Positions 12,288 to 23,036 of a DNA stretch of 64,000 nucleotides are shown here, piece after piece. The notes beneath the pieces are model-generated. The model saw only the letters and a list, made by a program, of their open reading frames with translations. It ran no database searches and was not told the DNA's origin. The position numbers and the translations under genes were made by a program. This DNA comes from Paraphysomonas bandaiensis. Its lineage: Eukaryota; Chrysophyceae. How positions within the stretch are numbered: position 1 is the first letter of the stretch; each line of letters begins with the position of its first letter. The DNA lies in contig CBFFRP010000123.1 of assembly GCA_965644295.1 (NCBI GenBank), positions 186,001 through 250,000 on the forward strand, in the 5' to 3' direction.

Positions 12288-13015
12288 ATTCTTAATTTAT
12301 TTCAGCCTATCAAAGGCACAAAATCAATCACAATATTTAGCTATAAGCTTAATAGTAATTGTATGCCCTCTTAGGTGCAATAAAATGAATGAATGTCTTG
12401 TTGTACAGTGTGTTGCATAGTACTCTATGTAAGATTAGACTCTTGTATGTATATGTATGTAGGTAGGTAGGTAGGTAGGTATGGAGATGTATATGTATGT
12501 ATGTAAGCTACGGCTATTGGTACCTATGCTGCATAGGTAGAGTGTGGGTTATTTTTGGGTGTTGTTGTGTAGAAATATCTTCTTGGGACACATATTTCAG
12601 TTTACAGGATATCTGAATCCACAGGTAGGAGTATACTCTGTGTATATAAGTGTATACGAAACGTATAACCAAACATATCTTTTTTGTTATAATTTTTCAT
12701 TCTATTTTTTTGTCAGTAAAACATCCGGATATATGCATAGTACATACAGCAGTACAGTACAGCACCTCCCTATCCTATTATCAGATGCTAATATACGGGC
12801 TACCACTCTCATATACTCCACTCTCATATAGTAGCAGCATAACTCCATATACTTGTCTCTGTTATCTCTATTAACACATCCACCCATCAGATACACCACC
12901 CTACATCTCTCACTAATGACATATTAATCCAATCCATCTCTCCATATATATGAATATCATATTAATCGTTTGATTACTATATTAACAGTGTCTAATAAGT
13001 TTATAGTATCTCATC
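12288..13015. promoter_or_regulatory. Divergent promoter spacer of COPA and the Rab gene
   Basis: 728 bp between two outward-facing start codons. It contains a short GTAG microsatellite (about 12460-12482) and ACAGCAGTACAGTACAGCAC near 12748. It also holds several near-palindromic ATATAT runs. The regulatory role is inferred from position. Confidence 0.45.
12450..12512. repeat. GTAG/GTAT tetranucleotide microsatellite
   Basis: A run of TATG units passes into about five GTAG units and back into TATG units, within the COPA-Rab spacer. Confidence 0.85.
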
Positions 13016-13874
13016 ATGAATAAGAATCAATATGAATTTAAAGTAGTAGTATTAGGGGATAAAGGAGTCGGGAAAACATGTTTAGTACTTCGTTTTATTG
13101 AGGTATGATATTTACTATGAATTGATTATAGTTTTATGTGGAATGTTTTGTCTATAGGGGTACTTTACACCAACACAACAGAGCACAATTGGAGCATTTT
13201 TCTTAACAAAGAAAATCACCCTCCCTGATGGATCATTATGTAAGATACAGCTTTGGGATACAGCTGGACAAGAGCGTTTTAGGGCAATGGCACCTGTAAG
13301 TTAGCCAATGTCGTTTTGCCTTGTTGTTATGTTGATTTCCTACAGATGTATTATAGAAATGCTTCTGCTGCAATTGTATGCTTCGATATAACGAATGAAG
13401 ACTCATTTACTAAAATGAAAGATTGGGTCGAAGAGTTGAAACAGAATGTATGGTTGATTGTGTTTGAAATCATTAAATTGAGTACCTCTTTTTGGTGCAG
13501 GTTCCAGCTGAGAAAATTGTACTAGCAATTGCGTGTACCAAGTCAGATCTCGAGTCTGAACGAGTCGTATCAAGGTCAAGAGCAGAAAACTTTGCCAGAC
13601 GAGTGGATGCCTCTCTATATGAGACAAGCGCAAAAGATAACTACGGTGTGGACGATATATTTAGAAACATCTCTGAACTTGTAAGTCAATTAGCAGTTTG
13701 CTTTCAATGTGTTCTGACAGTTTTACACAGATAGTGAAGAAACTAGGTGACTCTGTTGCTGTTAGTGGGGCCCCACGAACAGGTGTAATCGGCTCTCAAG
13801 CACAAGGTCAACAGTTAGGAGCCAAAGGAGCTGTCGAGGCGCCCAAAGGAACTTCTGACGGTGGCTGTTGTTAA
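13016..13874 (+). CDS. Rab-family small GTPase with TKSD base-recognition motif
   Basis: Five exons, 13016-13102, 13158-13295, 13346-13447, 13501-13680 and 13731-13874, give 216 residues. The P-loop GDKGVGKT is at residues 14-21. Switch I has STIGAFF, close to Rab5/21/22/24 members, and switch II has WDTAGQERF with the catalytic Gln present. The base-recognition motif is TKSD instead of NKxD, a change I recall in Rab24, and the ETSAK motif is intact. The protein ends GGCC, a double-geranylgeranylation tail. Rabs of this clade act on endosomes or autophagic membranes. The exact subfamily is not certain from sequence inspection: the Gln argues against a strict Rab24 orthologue, while the TKSD argues for one. 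Confidence 0.93.
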
Positions 13875-14174
13875 GGATGTAGTGCATGTGCCATTATAAC
13901 TCAAAAAAATCTCGATAATTATTGCAGTTTGCAAAAATATTAGTTAGACATATGTAGGAAATGCTATAGTTTTAAGAGAAGATCTTAGTGATACTAATGT
14001 GTAACGACAATATGATTTATGCAAGTATTATCACAATTGAAACACTTATTATAATTGAATTTGTAATTGCTCCTCAATACGTTGAATTGATGATTGGTAA
14101 CATGTTCTGTGTTGTTTACGTAACATTAGTTTGGTTTAGATTCTATAGACTAACTTGTAGAATAGTTGTTACTA
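13875..14174. other. 3' flank of the Rab gene
   Basis: AT-rich presumed 3' UTR and spacer. No exon, repeat partner or RNA gene was recognised. Confidence 0.4.
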
Positions 14175-14460
14175 AGGGATGTAGGATATCACTTAGGGAA
14201 GCTAACGAGAGCCGCATATATAGTCAGCACTTATTGTTATGCCCTATTCCCACTCATTGTCAAATGTTTGTGTAGATATCTTTGGGCCCATCTTAAGGGC
14301 AACCGGGGTATTGGACTGCACACTGAAGTCAAGCAGCCGGGTTAGTTCACTTTAAGAACTCAGAGCGGAAGTGGTCGCACCTTGGTACTTGCGGTGCCGC
14401 ACAAGCAGCTTTCGTAGCGCAAAATAGAAGGATATCAGTGTTAAGCACTAGTCATTTAAA
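14175..14460 (+). repeat. Dispersed repeat family A, copy A4
   Basis: It contains GCTAACGAGAGCCGCATATA, GGGGTATTGGACTGCACACT, AAGTCAAGCAGCCGGG and then CACCTTGGTACTTGCGGTGC and AAGCAGCTTTCGTAGCG. This is the internal and right part of family A, without the interruptions present in A3 and A7. Confidence 0.7.
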
Positions 14461-15174
14461 TTGTTTTGCTACACTACTAGTAAGGCATTCACAAACTAAA
14501 AGAAAGTATTATGTAAGAAAGTAGTAAAAAATAATACAAATACTTTTCTTCACACTATATAGTATATTAATAATATCTTCATATAGTTAGTTATTGTGCA
14601 TATTTATACTGTGCATAGGTCTATCAGAGTACCCGACCTTGGCAGACCTAGTTCTGTTGCGCAGTCCCACTCTTCTCAATCAGATGTTGCCTCTTTTGCA
14701 CCATCACGCTCCCTCTCGACTCCCTGTTGCTGGACACACCGGATGACTCTCATATCCCACCCCTGTCCAGCTATACACTCTCTTGAACGTGCTCTCCACC
14801 GCTGGCTAAGACAGAAAAAGAGTCGATTTCGACGCTTCTTCACAGTAGGCCATAACCTTTTGCAAGACCTTCATCCACATTCCTCCGAGCCGCTTGGCAC
14901 AATATGCCTAAAGGAAAGCCACCAGATCGCCAATCTCAGCAGGGTATAGTACTGTTTGCCCTGGTTGCCGTGAGGTACATAAGGCAGTCCACGATGCAAA
15001 TTGCACACAATGTATGTGTAGTCTTAAGCGCTCCAGTGTTGTAGTAGTAGACTTAGGTCACTGCTTTCACTCTTGTCATGCTGTACATTGCACAAGTTAA
15101 CGTGTCCCCTACATACACATCTATCATAATAATATAGCGAGAGAAGTGTCATCCCAAGGAGAGACCTCCAGATT
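14461..15174. other. Spacer with a short cysteine-containing reading frame
   Basis: An open stretch of roughly 14620-15060 has a more even base composition than its surroundings. Around 14905-15040 the plus strand can encode MPKGKPPDRQSQQ and, in another frame, CPGCREVHKAVHDANCTQC, which has CxxC pairs. No intron joins them convincingly and no family was recognised. It may be a degraded transposon gene. Confidence 0.25.
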
Positions 15175-15440
15175 ACACGCGCCAGTGAGTCCCAGGACAC
15201 ACGATCATGGGGAGCCTCATAACACACACTAAGAACGGAAGTGGTCGCACCTTGGTGCTTGCGGCGACGCACAAGCAGCTTCTGTAGCGTTAAATAGTAG
15301 GATAAAAGAGTTTGTATTGAAGAGTTACGGGTAGAGGTCTAAATAGTTTGTCTAGCATTCTTCTAGCCACTAATTGGTGCAGGCTTTCAAAGTATATTGC
15401 TAAATATATATCACACTCAATAAGACATTCAATATATATT
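15175..15440 (+). repeat. Dispersed repeat family A, copy A5
   Basis: This is the closest match to copy A1. It shares ACACGCGCCAGTGAGTCC, AAGAACGGAAGTGG, CACCTTGGTGCTTGCGGCGA, the CACAAGCAGCTTCTGTAGCG block and the terminal GACATTCAATATATAT. Confidence 0.75.
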
Positions 15441-16304
15441 ACACTATTATGTACGTTTTTCTATATTATTTGAGTTGCTATTCTCTTGGCGCCCTTATTT
15501 GGTCATGGTACATTATTTCTTGTTGTAGCTACTATTGAATTCCTTATATTATTAAACCAGCTACTAAGTGGTTATTCTACTATGATCTTTCTATTGTGCA
15601 TGCTTGTGCTTGTACATATTATACTATATTATGTTTTAAATAAATGGTGACATTATAATATATAGCTCTTGGAACTATGAACCAAGATCTAGAGTATAGT
15701 AATAATGGCAAGGATAAGATGCGCTGAATAATGAGCAAAAAGGGTAACGATGAAGGAAATGATGCATTGATGATACTCATGGAACTGTAAGATGAACTAG
15801 GCTGAATAATTTTACTGAAGAATTCCGAGTTTGATATCTCTGCTGATGGGTGTGCGTGTATTTCCAAATTATCCAGTGAGACAATTATATTTTAGCGAAG
15901 TTATTTATTTTTTGGGTACGCTATGTGTCGAAGTCATATTTCGTATAATACATAAGTATATATATATGTGTGTTACGTTTGAACGTGATAGTGCATCAAC
16001 TAAATTGACTGTAATTCATCATTAAACAAGTAGAGGTGAACGCTATAATCGTAGAGTTAGAATAAAAATAAAATAGTATATAGATGAATTAGTACTGCAG
16101 AATAGAGCTTTATATGAATTTAGTGATATTTAATCTCTAGACAAGGTACTTAATATATATATTGAAGCAGACATACCCTAGTCGCTTGACTATATTTTCA
16201 CTTCACTATAAACCGCACAAACGAGTTACATATCGAAAAGTTTCACCCAACGTATAAAATCCACAAAGAAACATAAATTCATAACTATGAAATCGGCATA
16301 GTAC
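15441..16304. other. Intergenic DNA, nothing recognised
   Basis: AT-rich spacer of about 860 bp ahead of the 3' end of the coiled-coil gene. The right part is probably that gene's 3' UTR. Confidence 0.4.
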
Positions 16305-18359
16305 TTAAATCGCAGGAAGCGCAATATCTGAATTCTTGCTGTCTCGAGAAGCATTGAACTCACGGAGCATGGTTACACCGCTTGGAGATCTAAGCTTATT
16401 AGGAGAGTGGCAGTTCTTTGCGATTGGGCTAAAGCGTGTTCTTCCAACGTCTCCGTCATCTTCAGATATTGAAATGCGTCTCGTGAGGCGGATAGGTCTT
16501 GTAGTTCGCCTCACGAGAGTTGTCGATGCTTCACATTGGTCTGTCTGGCATGCCAGCGTCGGACTTTCAATAGCAGAACTCCGCTGATTGCGGCGCTGTA
16601 ACGTCTTCATTTTAAGTATACTTCTTCTGGCTGCTTTCTCATCCATTACCCTCTGTAGCTCTTTAGCACTCTCAACAGCTTTAGCACACTCCTCTTCGAA
16701 TTTCCGAGCACGTTCCTCCGCTTCTGTACATTTTTCCACAGCCGCCTCCACTCTTTCCTCGCATGACCTCATTAAACGATTGACCTCACATATCTCCTCT
16801 TGTAGCTCTTCGTACCTACGCTCATGCATAGTCACACTCTCCCGAGTGGCAGCCAAGTCTTGCTCCAGTTCAGCGACGTATTGTGATTTATAGTTTAGAG
16901 TAATTTTGACCTGCTGAAGTTCTTCATCCTTCGCCTTAGCAAGGGTCTCCATTTCAGCAATGATGGCAGCATTTCTCTGAGTTAGGTGATCCTTCTCATA
17001 TAGTGCCATAGACAATAGACTTTTGCATTCATTAAGGCTCTGTATTACTGACTCGTTAGATTTTGTGAGATCTTCAAGACTTTTCTTGTGAGAAGCGCTC
17101 TCAACTTTTGCACGATCCAGCTCCTCACAAAGTGACTTCGCGCTAGATTCTAACCTACCCTCGAGGGAATCACACTTTTCTGCCAGCTCTGCCTTATGAT
17201 CTTGCAGAGCACGGCAATTTCTGACAGATGTGTCAAGTAAGCGCTGCAACTTTTTACTTCGTTTCTCAAGAGTATCGATACTCGCTCTATGAGATTTCTC
17301 CAATTTTGATAATCTTTCTACGTCAGCAATTGATTCGTCAAGTTTATTTGCCAACTCAGCTCTCTGTCGCTGATTCTCTTCTCGTTCTGGGGCCTACTTT
17401 ACATTACCCGCGCCAATACACTATGCGCGAGGTACTTACCAGACTTGACAGCTCTGCCTGGAGTTCACGGACTTGTGTCTCGGCTGCACGCTCCAAACGC
17501 CGTGCCTCTAATACTTCTTTCGTTAAGCGCTCACATGCCTCCTCCGCTTCCTTTAGATGAGTTGCATTGGCCTCAGCCTTAGCTCCCTCTTCCTCTAAGC
17601 TGCTTTTTTCAGCACGCAAAGCTTGGTTATTAGTGTGTAATTCGTCATTTCTATGGCGAAGAGTCTCGTTCAGTAATTTTAGCTCTCTCATCTCAGAAAA
17701 CATGTACTCCTTCTACACAAAGCAGTCAACAAAGAAAAACAAAATATGCATCTGACAACCTCGACTTTATGATCTGCCTGCAGTTTAACGACCTGGGACT
17801 GCAAGGTCTCTATTTGCGCTGTTTTGGTGGCAATCTCCAACTGGAGCTTAGCCTTTAGATTGCTCGTTGACTCTTCAATTTCTGCTAATGCAACTTTCAC
17901 TCGAGCCAGTTCTTTGCAGTCGTGGTGCACTATTTCAACACTCCCTCCACATTTATCACATGGAATAAGAGAGAGTGATGCCTCAGTAGGTGCTTTGAGC
18001 ATAAAGGGTTGTGTTAGATCTAAACTTGGAATAGTTTCCTTCCATTGAGACAATAAAACAGATCGTTCATCATCAGTAAGCAACTCTGTAATTAACTCTT
18101 TAAGACATATCACATCACGAAGATATGCAGTTCTAATCTCTTCAATCATTTCCATTCGACGATTTAATCGACCCACATAAGCTTCATTAGGGATGACTTG
18201 TGATCCTTTCCTCTCTACAGGGGACACAGATTGTGTTTCCATATCACTTATACGCTGATCTATGAATGGAGGTAACTCTTCTGCTATAAATGTAGTAATC
18301 TCTTTATCATTTTCACATAAGGATTTACTTGGTCGTAAACATTGTAATTTCATATCCAT
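16305..18359 (-). CDS. Coiled-coil protein with a small Cys/His cluster
   Basis: Three exons, 17760-18359, 17440-17712 and 16305-17393, give 653 residues; the introns are 47 and 46 nt. Residues 134-148 contain Cys134, Cys137, His145, His146 and Cys148, which could bind zinc. From about residue 150 to 480 the sequence is a nearly continuous heptad-type coiled coil rich in Glu, Lys and Leu (for example ELRAEK, LEKRSKKLQRLL). The C-terminal 120 residues are basic and Ser/Arg-rich. No family was recognised; a cytoskeletal, centrosomal or golgin-like scaffold would be compatible with the architecture. The first intron has an unusual GTTGTC donor, but the frame is preserved across it. Confidence 0.8.
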
Positions 18360-18488
18360 TTTTTATAGATGAAAACTATTCGAATGATCCATATGCTTAT
18401 ATATATGCCCTCATAGATGATCACTTAATATACTATACAATATACAGCATAACGTAAATATGTATATATAATACCAACCACTCAGAAT

Positions 18489-18797
18489 ATGTCTGTATAT
18501 ATTCACTTATGTAGGAAGTGCAACTCGAGGGCACTTCTATTATACAGTCAAGGCACACTTCATCTAGATCCATATGGAGATTGGAGGCTATTAGTGACGA
18601 TATATGCCCTTCCCTCCTTAATCACAATAATATCAAATCAAATTCATGAAATTATAATTGATTCGATATCGTTTAATTTTATAGTGAAAGGGGAAAAATA
18701 TTGTCTAAGAAATACCGGAATACATTGTATAAAAAAGCGGTTCAGATGTCATACATACTGTACACTGTACTATGAGGAAAGGGACATACATATGTAG
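18489..18797 (+). CDS. Doubtful small ORF with Cys pairs
   Basis: An ATG-initiated 102-codon frame lies 130 bp upstream of, and divergent from, the coiled-coil gene. It has a CRKC pair near the N terminus and spaced cysteines near the C terminus, with a hydrophobic middle. No family was recognised. The divergent placement is like that of real genes here, but a chance ORF cannot be excluded. Confidence 0.25.
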   Translation: MSVYIHLCRKCNSRALLLYSQGTLHLDPYGDWRLLVTIYALPSLITIISNQIHEIIIDSISFNFIVKGEKYCLRNTGIHCIKKRFRCHTYCTLYYEERDIHM

Positions 18798-19076
18798 GTC
18801 CAACAATTAACAATCCCTACAGTTAAGTTTGCATGATAATGGTCTTAAGGAAGGGTAAAACATTCATGTGTCTATAGAATTCAACGCAATATAAGAGTCT
18901 TAGAATAGGATTTGCGTGGCATGTAGATATTAAATGACCACTATACTACAGTATTATAACTTTACTGTATGGACATAATTAATGCAGCAGCATGTCTGTG
19001 TTAACTCTACTGTGTGGATGTCAAAATCAATATCAAGAGCCATCTTGTCGTGCTTTTTGACCTTCTATTCTGGAAC

Positions 19077-19271
19077 TTATTCCTCCTTATTATCTGTAGG
19101 GTTACTTCCATAATATAAATATTGGTAGCGTGGTTGTCCAAAGTTCGATTTCTTACTGTGATGTGCTGTTGAGGTTGATGATATGTATTGTTGTGCGCCT
19201 GTTGGCATTTTGATGGAAATAACTGTCGAAAAAGTATTCGTAGTGTGCTCCCCTTTAATTTGTTTTGACAT
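19077..19271 (-). CDS. Doubtful 64-residue ORF
   Basis: A frame from ATG with polar composition (Ser, Thr, Gln and Tyr-rich, ending SNPTDNKEE). Codon choice looks less random than in neighbouring spacer, but no domain is recognised and it stands alone between two genes. Confidence 0.25.
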   Translation of the reverse strand: MSKQIKGEHTTNTFSTVISIKMPTGAQQYISSTSTAHHSKKSNFGQPRYQYLYYGSNPTDNKEE

Positions 19272-19999
19272 TTTACTCAGGTGTCAGATTAACAGTTGTT
19301 GTGCTATTTGCACTATTATTTGGGTTGTGACCGCATTATCTACCTAAGATTAGTAAATCAGTTAAAATATTATGATTGATCCACGTAACCCTGAATCTAC
19401 GTTTCTATGAATCAGGGATAGGAAACAACATATTGTAATTATTATTATTACGATATGTTATTCCCTGTCCCTGCAATGAATAACTCTATGCAACCTACTA
19501 TACTCTGCACGATGCATCACTCTTTTCCTCCCAATAATTTAGATATCCTCATGAGATGCACTACATAGTACATAGGGTACACTAGCCTATAATTTCTACC
19601 TAGGCGGCGATGTGCATGATAATGTCAAGTAGCTAGCAATAGGCATTCTGTTTCAATTTAATTATACTTTATTGATCACAAGTGTACGTACTTTCTCGCA
19701 ATTGATTGAAGAGGTTCATTGAAAATATACAGTATATAAATATTCTCTGCAGGTCGCTACTGTACAAAAATTTATACTGTTGTTTCGGCTTTTCAGAAGA
19801 ATATACATCTTGAAAGGATCTTGTATTCAAGATTTCTACGTTAAATAAAACATCGTGGGAATTCCGTAGAAGATTTTAAAAATCCTTAAGAAAACTTATG
19901 CTCTTTTTCTAGTCTTCAACTGCTAGTTTAGAGTAAAAATTATTGGTTTGGGTTTCCAGAAGAATGCGAGCATCTGTTCACAGCTGTCAGTCATAACGA

Positions 20000-22251
20000 T
20001 CATAAAGTTTCAGCAAGTATGTCACCTGAAACGCACTGCTGTATTCTGAATATATCCAGAGGAGTATGTATAACATATTGTTCGCCTTCATAGTGATTGC
20101 ACCCTCCGTCTGTATTTTCACATAGCAACACAACCATGCCCATATATCCCATGTTCCGCATTCGAGGCAGTAGCGAAGAGGCACCGTTGTCCACTAGGTG
20201 GCAACTGACGAACACAATGTGAATTGATCTCATAGTGTACAGGGCAGTTTGAACGGCATTCACAGCACGCGCGGCAGACTCCGAAATAATGACGTCTTCA
20301 ACAAGGTCGCGCAATACAGTAGTCACGAATGAAACTTCGGAATTAATATTGGACACAACGAGCGCACGATTTATCTTCCTCAATTCCGTGTCATGTGAGC
20401 ACTGTTTTCCTTCAAACGCGCAAGTGAAAGGCTCCGGAGTGCACATATCGCTATCATCAGGAGCCAGATCAATAACTTGCTCGCTATTACTAATCGCCGG
20501 AACCTCTAGGTAAAAAGCGCATCCCAAGTCGGTGCCGTGTACTACTCCCACAGATCCGCTGTGCATATGTACTATGCATTTTGTCACTTGTATAAAAAAC
20601 GAATCAATATGAAAATCAGAGCATGTTTGCAATTTACGCACCCCACATAATAGTATTTGTAGACCACTCTGAGCTGCGGCATGAGATGGAATTTTGATTT
20701 ATTACTCCTAGCAGTTGCCCAGTCATATGTATCTCGACACGCAACAAGCCACATTGTTCACTCTTCGCTAGACCATCCCCCTCAATTTCGTACAGCGCAT
20801 GTCCGCCTTGCTCTGGGGTACTCTTGCCCGACTTACGCTTCATAAAACTGAAGACGCTCAATTGATCCCCAGGTCGAGATAGACCAACGGCTATCATGAG
20901 TAGATTCCGAATGGCTTGCTTAAGGAGACGAACATCTGCTTCGATAAACACACTCGACAGTTCCGGTGACAGGTGACTACTTTCCCCGTATAACAAACCA
21001 ACTCCGGCTTGATTCGCCTAAAATCATTATCTTAGCCAGTCGACACAAGTACCAGACGAACTTATTTACCTTCCTTTCCACAGGAATGATGGCCCCAGTA
21101 ATAAGGGCAAGCGCACTGATCAAGCTGTGTTTGAATTCCATCACACCATTTTCAATCTCATCAGCTAAAGTCACATTTTCTAACAATGCATAAGCCATCT
21201 CACATCCTCCTTTCACATCATAGAATACCCTGAACACGGGGTCAGAAGGAATAAACGGAGATATCCGACGCTTTTTAATATCTTGCTGAGCACTATCTGC
21301 CGCGGCTACGATGGCATCTAGAGATCGACGGAACTCCTCAGCTATATAGCAAAGAAAGCGTCTCTTGCTACTCACAAGTAACTATGCAAGCACTGTTAGT
21401 AAAAAATGGTTTTCACAAACCTACTATACCTGTGATATATCCCTATCTTTGCGAGCAATCCTTGAAGATATTGCTGCAGCGAAAGTACTTTGAGCTGCAT
21501 CAATAATGATGAAACCTGCTATACACTGATTGCTATGATACATCTCAAATTCACTACCCATAATGCCGATAGAGAAAAATCTTATCAGTGTCTTGAAGAA
21601 AAGTGAGATAATGACAAGCATAGAGTAGTAGGGAGAAAGCGACTCGCAGGCAGACAGATGTATGGCGCTTATGACGCCTGGATGAAAAATAACTTTGATG
21701 ATAATAACTAACAGACCGCTCAAAGAAATTATAAATAAAATGCGAACCACAGTTAAATACACGTTTGGAAAACATTCACACAGAGCAGACCACAATCCGA
21801 CATTGTTGTGAACAACTGAGATGAAAAGTATCAGCAAGTAAAACAATTTTCTAGGAGGGGTAAAAAAGTGATAACCACTAAACATGAGACTCATCAGCGC
21901 ACCAGTAATTAGTAAATCCCTCATTGCTGACATACATGAAGCAATCTGAAAGGAGTTAGACAAGAAAATCGTAATATTAGGTGCTGTGAGGGCCAGGATA
22001 TGAACCCATCGCGACAGAGTAATAACGCGAGGAAGGGTGCCTCCGAGAACAGCATCGAATAAGAGCGGAGCTGATAGCGCAACAGCAATAAGAGAAGCCT
22101 TTGTAACAAGGGAGTACCCATACTCGGCAGACATGGTCTCGCTATCCTTAACAACACCCAGAAATAGAAGTGGAATACAACATGTAACGGCGAAACTCAC
22201 AGTGAGTGTAATAAATACATCAGGAGTTATATATGAGTGAAGGCGAGACAT
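20000..22251 (-). CDS. Multi-pass membrane pseudo-hybrid histidine kinase
   Basis: Exons 21430-22251, 21070-21381, 20642-21017 and 20000-20586 give 698 residues; the introns are 48, 52 and 55 nt. The first 255 or so residues contain seven or eight hydrophobic segments. Residues 278-300 align with a HisKA dimerisation helix (SKRRFLCYIAEEFRRSL), but Glu289 stands where the phospho-accepting His should be. The ATPase-like region is recognisable by an N-box-like VRLLKQAIRNLL and a final GSVGVVHGTDLGCAFYLEVP. Its DxGxG and GxGLGL boxes are replaced. The C-terminal receiver-like domain has VVSN instead of an acidic pair, and Ser631 where the phospho-accepting Asp is expected. In canonical hybrid kinases His-to-Asp transfer passes signals; here that chemistry appears lost. 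A scaffold or sensor role is inference. Confidence 0.85.
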
Positions 22252-23036
22252 AGTCAGTGATTATATATGACTATATAATACTCATAGTGATATGTTTCAG
22301 ATATATATGCATATGTCGAAGATATCTATACTGAATATATCCGCTTCCACTGCACATACATCTATATATAGATATATACATATAGATAACAGCACTGGTT
22401 AAGTCTAGTGTGATATAATACATTTATCTTTAATCAATTGATTATATAGAGTCTTATCGAACTAGTTGTTGTTTCCATATGACATCTCCAGATATGTTCA
22501 AGTAAGTAAGATATGCACATGTGTATCTATGACTGGCTCCTTGTATTGCTGTATGAACTGCTCTCTCTATATATAGCGGTACAGTACACCGTATGCTGCT
22601 GCAGGTGTATAGGCAGATATATTGAAATATTGGAATTTTAGATATTAAAAATCTAGAAATCATTTTATCTTAGGTTTTCAAGGGAAAATGCCAATATTTT
22701 AGCCGATCTGAAGATTTTCTAGTATAGTATATTTAAAATGCAGCACTATATATACATGCACATGTCGATATTACAGCACACAACGCTGCCTTGAATTATA
22801 CGCCTATGCTTCAGATTGATTGATATGCAACGCAGATAAAACTTTTATCTACTATCACATTTGTTGGATAATAGATCCATTGCAGTAGATGAGTATGCAT
22901 GACACTGACTGATATCACTGTACAGGTTATTACATAAGCTACAGTCTCTTACTATACTACAGTCTCTTACTATACTATAGTACTGTTCACGTGTTTCTAT
23001 TTATATATTTAGATATCTTGTCTTCACATTTTCTAA
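22252..23036. promoter_or_regulatory. Divergent promoter spacer of the kinase-like and MFS genes
   Basis: 785 bp between outward-facing starts. It contains ACAGCACTGG near 22391, GGTACAGTACACCG near 22577, GCAGCACTATATATA near 22740 and several ATATAT palindromes. It also has an 18-bp unit ACAGTCTCTTACTATACT repeated twice in tandem at about 22940-22975. The regulatory role is positional inference. Confidence 0.45.

Larger units (their letters stand above)
18360..19999. other. Spacer between the coiled-coil and kinase-like genes
   Basis: About 1.6 kb. Apart from the two doubtful small reading frames listed separately, nothing was recognised. The sequence next to 18360 is the likely promoter of the coiled-coil gene. 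The sequence next to 19999 is the likely 3' UTR of the kinase-like gene. Confidence 0.4.

Noticed and set aside
20642-20720. A 32- or 37-nt intron in the kinase-like gene, or a frameshift at 20641
   Set aside because: A normal 55-nt GTGCGT...ACAAG intron at 20587-20641 restores the frame and aligns the ATPase-like domain better.
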